Assembly: GCA_020025175.1 (NCBI GenBank)
Contig: JAHHSM010000034.1
Span: 1-16,151 of the forward strand
Direction of reading: 5' to 3'
Length of the DNA: 16,151 bases
Source of the DNA: Oscillospiraceae bacterium
GTDB taxonomy: Bacteria > Bacillota > Clostridia > Oscillospirales > Oscillospiraceae
Positions 1 through 6,962 of this stretch are shown here, in pieces. The stretch's first letter is position 1. Each line of letters starts with the position of its first letter. The notes beneath the pieces were generated by a model. That model was not told the origin of the DNA. It was given only the letters and a program-made list of their open reading frames with translations, and made no database searches. Made by a program: the position numbers and the translations under genes.

Positions 1-37
1 GTTTAATTAATAACACTTTGTGTGGGATTTTCCTTGT

Positions 38-66
38 GTCGCCATGAATTCCCATGCGACTGTTTT
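38..66 (+). terminator. Possible rho-independent terminator of a gene upstream of the window
   Basis: GTCGC at 38-42 pairs with GCGAC at 56-60, and ATG (44-46) pairs with CAT (53-55) inside, leaving one bulged C. A T-rich run (TGTTTTTT) follows on the plus strand. The orientation fits the end of a plus-strand gene lying before position 1 and convergent with the ABC-F gene. On the minus strand there is no T tract after the hairpin, so it would serve the ABC-F gene poorly. The stem is short, so this is a modest call. Confidence 0.35.
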
Positions 67-1812
67 TTAATTCATCGCTGCTACAATGGGTTCCAGCTCT
101 TTGGCGAGAATTTTTGCTTTGTCAGTATCACCCTTTTCAAGATATCGGGCAATCCGAGTTTCCAAGTCTTTTTTACGGGTTTCCAACTCAACATAGTCCT
201 TGCTGAAGTGATGTTTATAGATCATTTTTCGGAAAGCGCGAATACTCATTGGACGGAGTGTGCCGTTTTCCACAAACAGGACACTGTCCATACAATTTGT
301 GATGGTGTAGAAGTCATGGGAGACCATAAGCACAGCGCCTTGGTAAGAAGAAATTGCATCTTCCAACGACATCTGCGCGAAGGTGTCAAGATGACTGGAT
401 GGCTCGTCCAGAAGAAGAAGATTTTTTTCGCTGAGAGCCAGTTTTGCAAGCTGGAGCAGGTTCTTCTCACCACCAGAGAGCTGAGAAATTTTCCGCCCCA
501 GTCCCAAAGGGGAAAAGCAATAGTGAGATAGATACTTTGCCAAATCAGACTCATTTTCCAGACCGACTTGGGCAAATTCCTGCTGGATGGTATGCGCATC
601 ACAGAGAGATTCCTCTTGCAGTTGGGAGAAAAATCCGGTTACGGCGTTTTCACTGTATTGAATAGAGGGATCACGGTTTGTGTAAATTTTACGCAAAAGA
701 GAGGTTTTTCCGGTGCCATTGGACCCTACAATTGCCACTTTTTGCCCCGCATGAAGGCTAAAGGTTACGTGCTCGAGAAGTGGTTTTTCAAAAGTCAGGC
801 TGCAGTCGTCTACTTGTAGTAATACGGAACCATCTTCGATGGGAGCGACTTTAGGAAAGCAAATGTACGGCCGCTGAATTTCAACAAAAGGCGGCTTGAT
901 CTGCCGAGCCTTTTGACGTTCCAGATAGGAAACCTTGCCCTTAAGTGCACGACCCTTGAGTGGATCAATGACTTCTGTGGCTTCCTTGCGCAGCCGCTCC
1001 ACAAGCTTTTCAGCCCGCTCAATTTCCGCGAAACCTGCAGCAGCAGCTTCCTGCAATTCAATTTTTCGCTGCAGCAGGGAAAAGGTATACTCGTGGAAAC
1101 TGCCGTCAAATTCCTGCAAATCACCGTTTTCCAGATGCCAAATCTGGTCAAAACAGTGATTGAGCAGATACCGGCTGTGGGTGACTATCAGGAGGGTGCC
1201 TCGGTAATGGTTGATTAGATCTCGGAGCCCGTTCAGATTTTCAAAGTCTAAAAAGACGTCCGGCTCATCCATAATCAGAAGACCGGGACGGCGCAGCATC
1301 TGACGAATGACTTGCAGCAGTTTGTATTCGCCACCGCTGAGAAGTGAGAGCTTGAGATCGGCTTTGTCCTCAAGTTCAGCAAGCTGGAGTTGACGGCGGA
1401 TATTAACCTCACAGTTGTCCCCGTCTATGGCATCCTGTTCATCCAACAGCTGCTGGTAATGCTCGAGAAGATCATCCAGATTTTCGGCTGATTCCATTTG
1501 CGCACAAACATCGGTGATTTCCTGCTGAAGGGTTTGAAAGTCGAGAAGAAGATAGTCCAGCACGGTCATGGACTGTTTTTTATCCCGGCTTGCAAACTGA
1601 GTGACATAGCCGATACGACCCACATTTTCTCGGATAAGGGTACCGTCAAAGAGATAGTTCTCCGGAGAGTGAATCAGTTCTGCCAAAGTGGTTTTGCCGC
1701 TTCCGTTGCTGCCAATCAAAGCACAGTGGCGACCTTCTTCCAGCGTAAAAGAAATTTTTTCATACAGGTCCTTTTGGGCAAAGCCATAAGAAAGATTTGT
1801 TGCTTTAATCAT
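67..1812 (-). CDS. ABC-F family ATPase (ribosome-acting, no membrane domain)
   Basis: The product has 581 residues with two ABC ATPase domains and no transmembrane segment, the ABC-F layout. Domain 1 has Walker A GSNGSGKT (34-41), signature LSGGE (158-162) and Walker B LLIMDEP (178-184). A charged helical interdomain linker follows (about 245-325), the part that in ABC-F proteins reaches toward the P-site tRNA. Domain 2 has Walker A GSNGTGKT (363-370), LSGGE (445-449), Walker B LLLLDEP (465-471) and switch His in SHD (498-500). A basic coiled-coil-like tail covers about 535-575. The family binds the ribosomal E site and either protects against antibiotics or rescues stalled ribosomes. Which of these applies cannot be told from sequence. 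The usual DEPTNHLD is DEPDVFLD in domain 1 and DEPSSHLD in domain 2. It is a single gene with its own promoter, transcribed divergently from the translation-GTPase fusion gene some 1 kb away. Confidence 0.93.
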   Translation of the reverse strand: MIKATNLSYGFAQKDLYEKISFTLEEGRHCALIGSNGSGKTTLAELIHSPENYLFDGTLIRENVGRIGYVTQFASRDKKQSMTVLDYLLLDFQTLQQEITDVCAQMESAENLDDLLEHYQQLLDEQDAIDGDNCEVNIRRQLQLAELEDKADLKLSLLSGGEYKLLQVIRQMLRRPGLLIMDEPDVFLDFENLNGLRDLINHYRGTLLIVTHSRYLLNHCFDQIWHLENGDLQEFDGSFHEYTFSLLQRKIELQEAAAAGFAEIERAEKLVERLRKEATEVIDPLKGRALKGKVSYLERQKARQIKPPFVEIQRPYICFPKVAPIEDGSVLLQVDDCSLTFEKPLLEHVTFSLHAGQKVAIVGSNGTGKTSLLRKIYTNRDPSIQYSENAVTGFFSQLQEESLCDAHTIQQEFAQVGLENESDLAKYLSHYCFSPLGLGRKISQLSGGEKNLLQLAKLALSEKNLLLLDEPSSHLDTFAQMSLEDAISSYQGAVLMVSHDFYTITNCMDSVLFVENGTLRPMSIRAFRKMIYKHHFSKDYVELETRKKDLETRIARYLEKGDTDKAKILAKELEPIVAAMN

Positions 1813-1848
1813 AGTCTATCCTCAGATTCTTTTGTAATTTCGTTACTC

Positions 1849-1877
1849 ATAATACTGGTATTTCGTCTGGATTGCAA
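1849..1877 (-). promoter_or_regulatory. SigA-type promoter of the ABC-F gene
   Basis: On the minus strand TTGCAA (1877-1872) and TATTAT (1854-1849) are separated by 17 bases. The predicted start near 1842 leaves a leader of about 30 bases, too short for the attenuator leader found before some antibiotic-inducible ABC-F genes. Confidence 0.65.
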
Positions 1878-1982
1878 GCATTTGAAAAAAATCAAACTTT
1901 TTATACAGGCGGAATTTTGATATTGGCGGACAGACGAGCGATAGCTGGGAAACGGATTTGCCAGAACGGTATAGAGTGCGTT

Positions 1983-2510
1983 TTATTCAGCTGGTTCTGC
2001 AATGCCGATCAGATTTACATTCTGCCATGTGTAAAGATACTGAATGGATTGTGTAGTTGATTCATATTTATATAATTCGCATGGATCACTCCAGTTCGTA
2101 TTCAATTTAACAAAAATAAAATACTGTTCGCCGTAATCAAAAATCTTAAAATCAATGATATCATGATCGATACTTTTTATAGTGATTTGAACAATATCAG
2201 AAAGTACCTGATCAGAGACAGCGTTTTTATCTGCATCATAGATGGTCACATTTTTTGCGTTATTAACCACTTTTCCGTTGACTATATTACTATAGACTCT
2301 GCTGCAGTCTACATAATATACAGTTGCTTCGTCCGCGGAAAAGGGTTTTGCTTTTCGGATGCGCCCATTTTCATAAACAATGGAATATTGGTATTCCCGC
2401 GAATCTCTCTCGACAGTAATAGTTTTGATGATGGGCGATGATAATGGGGCACAGCTGACGCTGCTCAGCATCAACAATACTGCAATCAATAGAATTAAAA
2501 ATCGTTTCAT
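1983..2510 (-). CDS. Small putative lipoprotein of unknown function
   Basis: The product has 175 residues and belongs to no family I recognise. It begins with Met-Lys-Arg and a hydrophobic stretch (4-15), then a lipobox-like Ser-Val-Ser-Cys ending at Cys20, so it is probably lipidated and held on the outer face of the membrane. The mature part is polar with alternating beta-type segments (for example TITVERDSREYQYSIVYE at 31-48), suggesting a small beta-rich domain. I chose the start at 2510 because AAGGAGG (2524-2518) lies 7 bases upstream and the signal peptide begins there. An in-frame extension back to 2630 has no ribosome binding site and would cross the promoter. The gene stands alone between two ribosome-related genes; nothing ties its function to them. 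Confidence 0.8.
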   Translation of the reverse strand: MKRFLILLIAVLLMLSSVSCAPLSSPIIKTITVERDSREYQYSIVYENGRIRKAKPFSADEATVYYVDCSRVYSNIVNGKVVNNAKNVTIYDADKNAVSDQVLSDIVQITIKSIDHDIIDFKIFDYGEQYFIFVKLNTNWSDPCELYKYESTTQSIQYLYTWQNVNLIGIAEPAE

Positions 2511-2580
2511 CGTGAATCCTCCTTGTATGGTCATGGTATTATTCGTTGTATGGAACTGGGAAGAGCTCTTTTGTGCCACT

Positions 2581-2609
2581 ATTATATACTGCTGCCATTC
2601 AATAATCAA
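2581..2609 (-). promoter_or_regulatory. SigA-type promoter of the lipoprotein gene
   Basis: TTGATT (2609-2604) and a perfect TATAAT (2586-2581) are separated by 17 bases on the minus strand. The predicted start near 2574 gives a leader of roughly 65 bases. The -35 box touches the end of a 35-base AT-rich palindrome. Confidence 0.7.
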
Positions 2610-2642
2610 TAATTTTTTATTGAAATTCAATAAAAAATTATT
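2608..2642. repeat. Perfect AT-rich palindrome abutting the lipoprotein promoter
   Basis: Arms of 17 bases (2608-2624 and 2626-2642) are perfect reverse complements around a single A at 2625. Only one G:C pair is present. It overlaps the -35 box of the minus-strand lipoprotein promoter. It may be an UP-like element, a repressor site, or a weak terminator between divergent units. Confidence 0.7.
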
Positions 2643-2762
2643 ATATAACAGAATTTCACTGATTTTAGATATGAATATTTGTATTATGGAAACAGTATAA
2701 AATGTGTACCATACATCATTTAGTCATTAGAAATAATCGAAATGTACAAAGGAGCACCTTTG

Positions 2763-2786
2763 ATGATACAGAGAATCTGCACCTGA
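2763..2786 (+). CDS. Possible 7-residue leader peptide before the GTPase-NYN gene
   Basis: The ORF reads MIQRICT. AAAGGAG at 2748-2754 lies 8 bases before its ATG. Its 3' half lies in a hairpin: AGAATC (2772-2777) pairs with GATTCT (2785-2790), extended by CAG (2769-2771) with CTG (2792-2794). A leader ORF with its own Shine-Dalgarno before a ribosome-targeting gene recalls translational attenuators. It would only be transcribed from a promoter upstream of 2740, and I see no convincing one, so this is speculative. Confidence 0.25.
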   Translation: MIQRICT

Positions 2787-2801
2787 TTCTGCTGCAATAT
2801 C

Positions 2802-2830
2802 TCGACGATAACCTCCTCTTGTGATATACT
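2802..2830 (+). promoter_or_regulatory. Candidate promoter of the GTPase-NYN gene
   Basis: TCGACG (2802-2807) and TATACT (2825-2830) are 17 bases apart. A start near 2837 would give a very short leader of about 25 bases containing only the AGGAGG ribosome binding site. The -35 box matches TTGACA at four of six positions. Confidence 0.45.
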
Positions 2831-2861
2831 AGCTATGTTTTCATAGGAGGGAGAGTTTTAT

Positions 2862-5432
2862 ATGGGCGAAGAGTCAGTGGAAAAGAAACATATTTGTGTG
2901 GGACTGTTGGCCCATGTGGACGCAGGAAAGACGACCCTCTCTGAAGGAATGCTGTATTTATCCGGAGCAGTACGCAAGATAGGGCGCGTGGATCACCGAG
3001 ATGCCTTTTTGGATACATATGCACTGGAACGGCAGCGCGGCATTACAATTTTTTCAAAGCAGGCAGTATTTACGTTGGGCGAAACGGAAGTGACACTGCT
3101 GGATACACCTGGACATGTGGATTTTTCGGCGGAGATGGAGCGTACGCTTCAGGTGCTGGATTATGCGATTCTGCTCATCAGTGGAACAGATGGCGTGCAG
3201 GGGCATACACAGACCCTTTGGAATTTGCTGCATCGCCACAATATTCCCACCTTTATTTTTGTAAATAAAATGGATCTTGCTGGTGCGGATCACGATGCTG
3301 TTTTCATGCAGCTGCGTAAACGGTTTGGGGATGGCTGTGTGGATTTTTCCAAACGGGATGAATCGTTCAATGAAGCGGTTGCCATGACGGATGAAACCGT
3401 TTTGGAACGCTATTTGGACGGCGGCGAAGTGTATGATACAGATATAGTGAATGCAATTTCAAGCTGTGCGCTGACACCGTGCTGTTTTGGTTCTGCCCTG
3501 CAGATGGAGGGTGTGGAAGCATTTCTGAATGTGCTGGAACAATATATGCGCATGCCAACATATGGTAAAAAGTTTGGTGCCAAAGTATTTAAAATTGCAC
3601 ACGATGAGCAGGGCGGCAGATTAACGTATCTTAAGGTGACCGGCGGCATATTACATGTGAAGGATTTGCTGGAAGGAAGAGACGGCGACTGGCAGGAAAA
3701 AGTCAACCAGATTCGAATTTATTCCGGTGCAAAATTTCGGCCTGTTGATGAAGCGACAGCCGGAACTGTGTGTGCTGTAACGGGACTTTCTCGAACGAAG
3801 CCGGGCGACGGATTGGGCGTGGAGGAGATGTCGGATGCGCCTGTTTTGGAGCCTGTTTTGAATTATCGCCTGATTCTGCCGGATGGCTATGATGCACACA
3901 CTATGCTGCAAAAACTACGGATTCTGGAAGAGGAAGATCCAACTCTGCGTGTGGTGTGGAATGAGCCACTGGGCGAAATCCATCTGCAGCTCATGGGGGA
4001 AGTCCAGCTGGAAGTGCTGACATATCTGATCCAAGAGCGGTTTGGTGTACATGTGACATTTGATACGGGTCATATTGTCTATAAAGAAACGATTGCTGCA
4101 CCTGTCATTGGAATAGGACATTTTGAACCATTGCGTCATTATGCAGAAGTTCATATTTTGATCGAGCCCCTTGAGCGAGGCAGTGGTATTCACTGCGGTT
4201 CCGTGTGTGATACAGATACACTGGATTTGAATTGGCAGCGGCTGATTTTAACTCATTTGATGGAGAAACGCCATGTTGGTGTATTAACAGGCAGCATGCT
4301 GACAGATGTAAAATACACCCTTGTGACGGGACGTGCACATATGAAGCATACGGAAGGGGGAGATTTCCGACAAGCAACCTATCGTGCAGTGCGGCAAGGT
4401 CTGATGCAGGCAGAAAGCATTCTATTGGAGCCGTGGTATGAATTTCGTTTGGAGGTTCCACAAGAGAATTTGGGCCGTGCGATGAATGATATTCAGCGTA
4501 TGGGCGGGGAATTTGGCAGCCCTGAATTAAGTGAAGACACGGCTGTATTGCTCGGTTCGGTCAGCGTTGCGGCGATCCGTGGATATTGGACAGAAGTGGC
4601 GGCATATACAAAGGGAAGAGGGAACCTGTTCTGCACACTGAAGGGATATGAGCAGTGCCACAATGCTGAAGAATTGATTACGGAAATAGGATATAATCCT
4701 GAACGTGACACGGAAAACCCTGCTGATTCGGTGTTTTGCACCCATAGTGCAGGGCGCATCGTGCCGTGGAGAGAAGTGCAGGAAAATGCGCATTGTGATT
4801 CGGATGTATTCAAAAAAAGAGAACAGCATACCGCGGCGGTATCATGCGCTGGCGGTGGGAGCATCATAGGCGATCAAGAATTGGAAGAGATTTTTGTGCG
4901 CACTTATGGTCCAATCAAAAATCGCGGCATGGATGCTTTGAGCCAGAGCCGAAATACAGTGGTGCGTCCTGCGTTGGATGATATTCACTATATTCATAAA
5001 GACGATGTGCTGATCGTCGATGGTTATAATATGATTTTTGCATGGGATGAGTTGAAAGTGATTGCTGCCGGGAATTTGGATGCGGCACGTGTGGCGCTGA
5101 TTCACATGCTGTGCAATTATCAGGGTGTGCGAAACTGTCGTGTTGTGGTGGTATTTGATGCATACCGTGTAAAAGGCGGAGTGGCGGTGCAGGAACAAGA
5201 TGCAGGCGTAGAAATTGTTTATACCAAGGAAGGAGAAACGGCGGATACGTATATCGAAAGGCTATCCTATGAGCTTGGAAAAACAAATCGTGTCAAAGTT
5301 GCCACAGGTGACGGATTAGAGCAGTTGATCGTTTTAGGGCATGGTGCGCAGCGGCTTTCTGCACGGGAGCTGAAATGGGAAGTGGAGCAGGTAGAGGCTC
5401 AGATTAGGGAATTTCTCAAACACCAGAAATAA
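2862..5432 (+). CDS. TetM/EF-G-like translation GTPase fused to a C-terminal NYN (YacP/Rae1-like) endonuclease domain
   Basis: The product has 856 residues; TetM-type ribosomal protection proteins have about 640. The GTPase domain has G1 AHVDAGKTT (17-25), G2 RGITI (59-63), G3 DTPGH (81-85) and G4 NKMD (135-138). EF-G-like domains II-V follow to about 600, with domain IV from about 402 and domain V from about 522. A linker (600-712) has several cysteines and a GPIKNR segment. Residues 713-855 match the NYN_YacP family: VDGYN (719-723), VFDAY (764-768), GETADTYIE (791-799), TGD (815-817) and SARELKWE (833-840). The acidic residues D720, D766, E792/D795 and D817 look intact. YacP is Rae1 in Bacillus subtilis, an endonuclease that cuts mRNA in the ribosomal A site. 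I infer that the GTPase part delivers the nuclease to the ribosome. AGGAGG (2845-2850) supports the start at 2862. The domain IV tip differs from TetM, so tetracycline resistance is doubtful. Confidence 0.92.
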   Translation: MGEESVEKKHICVGLLAHVDAGKTTLSEGMLYLSGAVRKIGRVDHRDAFLDTYALERQRGITIFSKQAVFTLGETEVTLLDTPGHVDFSAEMERTLQVLDYAILLISGTDGVQGHTQTLWNLLHRHNIPTFIFVNKMDLAGADHDAVFMQLRKRFGDGCVDFSKRDESFNEAVAMTDETVLERYLDGGEVYDTDIVNAISSCALTPCCFGSALQMEGVEAFLNVLEQYMRMPTYGKKFGAKVFKIAHDEQGGRLTYLKVTGGILHVKDLLEGRDGDWQEKVNQIRIYSGAKFRPVDEATAGTVCAVTGLSRTKPGDGLGVEEMSDAPVLEPVLNYRLILPDGYDAHTMLQKLRILEEEDPTLRVVWNEPLGEIHLQLMGEVQLEVLTYLIQERFGVHVTFDTGHIVYKETIAAPVIGIGHFEPLRHYAEVHILIEPLERGSGIHCGSVCDTDTLDLNWQRLILTHLMEKRHVGVLTGSMLTDVKYTLVTGRAHMKHTEGGDFRQATYRAVRQGLMQAESILLEPWYEFRLEVPQENLGRAMNDIQRMGGEFGSPELSEDTAVLLGSVSVAAIRGYWTEVAAYTKGRGNLFCTLKGYEQCHNAEELITEIGYNPERDTENPADSVFCTHSAGRIVPWREVQENAHCDSDVFKKREQHTAAVSCAGGGSIIGDQELEEIFVRTYGPIKNRGMDALSQSRNTVVRPALDDIHYIHKDDVLIVDGYNMIFAWDELKVIAAGNLDAARVALIHMLCNYQGVRNCRVVVVFDAYRVKGGVAVQEQDAGVEIVYTKEGETADTYIERLSYELGKTNRVKVATGDGLEQLIVLGHGAQRLSARELKWEVEQVEAQIREFLKHQK

Positions 5433-5481
5433 AAGCTTGAACATTGCAGATATAGTGATTGCTGCTTCACACATGGAGCGT

Positions 5482-5524
5482 CTATAAAAAGCACTCCGCT
5501 TCATTAGCAGAGTGCTTTTTATAG
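5482..5524. terminator. Bidirectional terminator between the convergent GTPase-NYN gene and spmB
   Basis: CTATAAAAAGCACTC (5482-5496) and GAGTGCTTTTTATAG (5510-5524) are perfect 15-base inverted arms. GCT/AGC pairs extend the stem inside the loop. A-runs on one arm become T-runs on either strand, so it can stop transcription from both sides. Confidence 0.85.
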
Positions 5525-5590
5525 CGAAAACAGGCTTTCTGTTTTGACCGATGCATATTCAGAATATAGCTGTAATTCGGCTTTTCTTAT

Positions 5591-6100
5591 TTAAAAAAAG
5601 AGTTCAACGGCGATGACGGCAGCGAAAAATGCTGCAATATCAGCGATAATGGCTGCTGGAATTGTGTAGCGCGTTTTTGTAATCCCTGCTGCACCATAGT
5701 ACACAGCAACAGTGTAAAATGTAGTTTCAGAGCAGCCCAGGGCAACTGCGGCAACACGGCCGATCGTGCTGTCTGCGCCGTGCTGTGCCATAAGTTCTGC
5801 ACCGACAGCAAGCCCACCACTGCCGCTCAAAGGACGGATAAAGAGTAATGGGGTCACCTCAGGTGGGATGTTTAAAGCGTTCATAAGGGGAGAGAGTACA
5901 GAAGTTAGGCAATCCAATGCACCGGAAGCACGGAGCATGGAAACACCCGTTAAAAGTGCTACCAATGCCGGGACAATGTGGAACGTAAGATTCAGGCCAT
6001 TTTCGGCACCCTGTACCAATGCTGTATAGACATCTGTCTTTTTGCGTAAGGCAAAAACAGTAACAAAGGCCAGTAAACAGGGAATCATATAAGATGTCAT
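5591..6100 (-). CDS. spmB: Spore maturation protein B
   Basis: The product has 169 residues and several membrane segments, matching the SpmB/nucleoside-recognition Gate family (Bacillus subtilis SpmB has about 178). Diagnostic stretches are FIRPLSGSGGLA (87-98) and GCSETTFYTVAVYYGAAGI (122-140). With SpmA it is needed for dehydration of the spore core and heat resistance; the transported solute is not settled. Its ATG (6100-6098) overlaps the TGA of spmA (6099-6097) in an ATGA junction. GGAGG lies about 8 bases upstream, inside the end of spmA, so the two are translationally coupled. It ends at 5591, convergent with the GTPase-NYN gene across the bidirectional terminator. Its presence implies an endospore former. 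Confidence 0.95.
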   Translation of the reverse strand: MTSYMIPCLLAFVTVFALRKKTDVYTALVQGAENGLNLTFHIVPALVALLTGVSMLRASGALDCLTSVLSPLMNALNIPPEVTPLLFIRPLSGSGGLAVGAELMAQHGADSTIGRVAAVALGCSETTFYTVAVYYGAAGITKTRYTIPAAIIADIAAFFAAVIAVELFF

Positions 6101-6681
6101 CTATTTTTCCTCCGCAGATGCTGAAAAATATAGGCTGAAAACAGGCCCGCAAATACAGAAAGAACGGATGAGAACCACACTGCCGGCAATATATCAAAGG
6201 GCTGCGCCGCACCACATGCTGCGCGTACACCGGCCACTGTGGCAGGAATCAGTTGAATGGATGCGGTATTGAGCACAATAAAGCGGCATAAACTATCGGA
6301 TGCAATTCCGTTGCATCCTTTTGCCATGCGTTTTGCAGCCTGAATGCCCAAGGGAGTTGCAGCATTACCGATCCCCAGCAGATTTGCGGAAATATTGGCA
6401 GAAATTGCTGAAAGTGTGACAGGGTCTTTTGCAGCATCTGGGAACAGTTTTTTTAGAAAAGGGCGAAAGACTGCTGCCAGCTTTTTAGACAGCCCACTTT
6501 GATCCATGACTTCCAATACACCGCTCCACAAGCAAATTACACCGAGAAGACTGATGCATAATGTGATTGCATCATTTGCACCGTTTAGTGCCGCAGCGCT
6601 TACCTCATCCATTGTACCATTGTATATACCGAATATGACGGAAATTACAATCATTCCGGTAAAAATCCATGCCATAGCCAT
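6097..6681 (-). CDS. spmA: Spore maturation protein A
   Basis: The product has 194 residues, close to the 196 of Bacillus subtilis SpmA. It is a membrane protein with hydrophobic segments at about 4-20, 38-56 and 168-187. Family hallmarks are NGTMDEV (21-27), NLLGIGNAATPLGIQA (100-115) and FIVLNTASIQLIPATV (134-149). It acts with SpmB in spore core dehydration. The first ATG (6681) is only 4 bases from AGAGGTGG (6693-6686), while a second in-frame ATG at 6675 has a 10-base spacing. Either may be the true start and the difference is two residues. In Bacillus the spmAB pair is expressed in the mother cell under SigE; I could not identify a convincing SigE promoter here. Confidence 0.95.
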   Translation of the reverse strand: MAMAWIFTGMIVISVIFGIYNGTMDEVSAAALNGANDAITLCISLLGVICLWSGVLEVMDQSGLSKKLAAVFRPFLKKLFPDAAKDPVTLSAISANISANLLGIGNAATPLGIQAAKRMAKGCNGIASDSLCRFIVLNTASIQLIPATVAGVRAACGAAQPFDILPAVWFSSVLSVFAGLFSAYIFQHLRRKNR

Positions 6682-6770
6682 AAAACCACCTCTGAAAATT
6701 ATAGTCAGAACAAGTGCTTTTTATGATAAATTATCGTTGACAAAAAGTTTTTTTCACAGGATGGTTGAAA

Positions 6771-6908
6771 ATGGAGGTTCGCTATAGCAGCAGTGTTGAA
6801 AATCTCCTGAAAATATGTATTTGGCAGATGCGGATCTTGATGAGACACCGTTCGGAGATGCTGACACAGGATAGCATCAGTGAAAAGATGATGTGGGAAT
6901 TCATTTGA
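6771..6908 (+). CDS. Possible 45-residue ORF of unknown function
   Basis: The reading frame ATG 6771 to TGA 6906-6908 encodes a 45-residue peptide, basic in the middle and rich in Met and Ser (MEVRYSSSVENLLKICIWQM at its start). AGGATGG (6758-6764) lies 6 bases before the ATG, and TTGACA (6737-6742) could be a -35 box, though no good -10 follows at 16-18 bases. A perfect 40-base palindrome begins 8 bases after the stop and could terminate it. I do not recognise the sequence. It lies in a 281-base gap between spmA and the 189-residue gene, both on the other strand. It may be a small real gene or chance. Confidence 0.35.
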   Translation: MEVRYSSSVENLLKICIWQMRILMRHRSEMLTQDSISEKMMWEFI

Positions 6909-6915
6909 GTGGAAC

Positions 6916-6955
6916 AAAGGGGCGTTTCGGAGCATATGCTCCGAAACGCCCCTTT
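6916..6955. terminator. Perfect 40-base palindrome, likely bidirectional terminator
   Basis: The sequence reads the same on both strands over 40 bases: AAAGGGGCGTTTCGGAGCAT (6916-6935) followed by its exact reverse complement (6936-6955). It lies just past the stop of the 189-residue minus-strand gene and just past the 45-residue plus-strand ORF. The GC-rich stem is strong, but the T tract on each side is short (CCCCTTT), so efficiency is uncertain. Confidence 0.75.
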
Positions 6956-6962
6956 ACCAATT

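Noticed and set aside
22..531. 169-codon plus-strand ORF at the window start
   Set aside because: It is antisense to the C-terminal half of the ABC-F gene and has no ribosome binding site or recognisable domain.
2511..2630. 40-residue N-terminal extension of the lipoprotein
   Set aside because: It has no ribosome binding site, would cover the promoter, and would bury the signal peptide that begins at 2510.
5491..5515. CIRCE-like element (GCACTC ... GAGTGC) that could bind HrcA
   Set aside because: The spacing is 13 instead of 9 and the outer bases do not match TTAGCACTC/GAGTGCTAA. It is the core of a terminator between convergent genes.
6698..6703. TATAAT on the minus strand just upstream of spmA
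   Set aside because: A transcript from it would start inside the ribosome binding site, and no -35 box is present at a proper distance.
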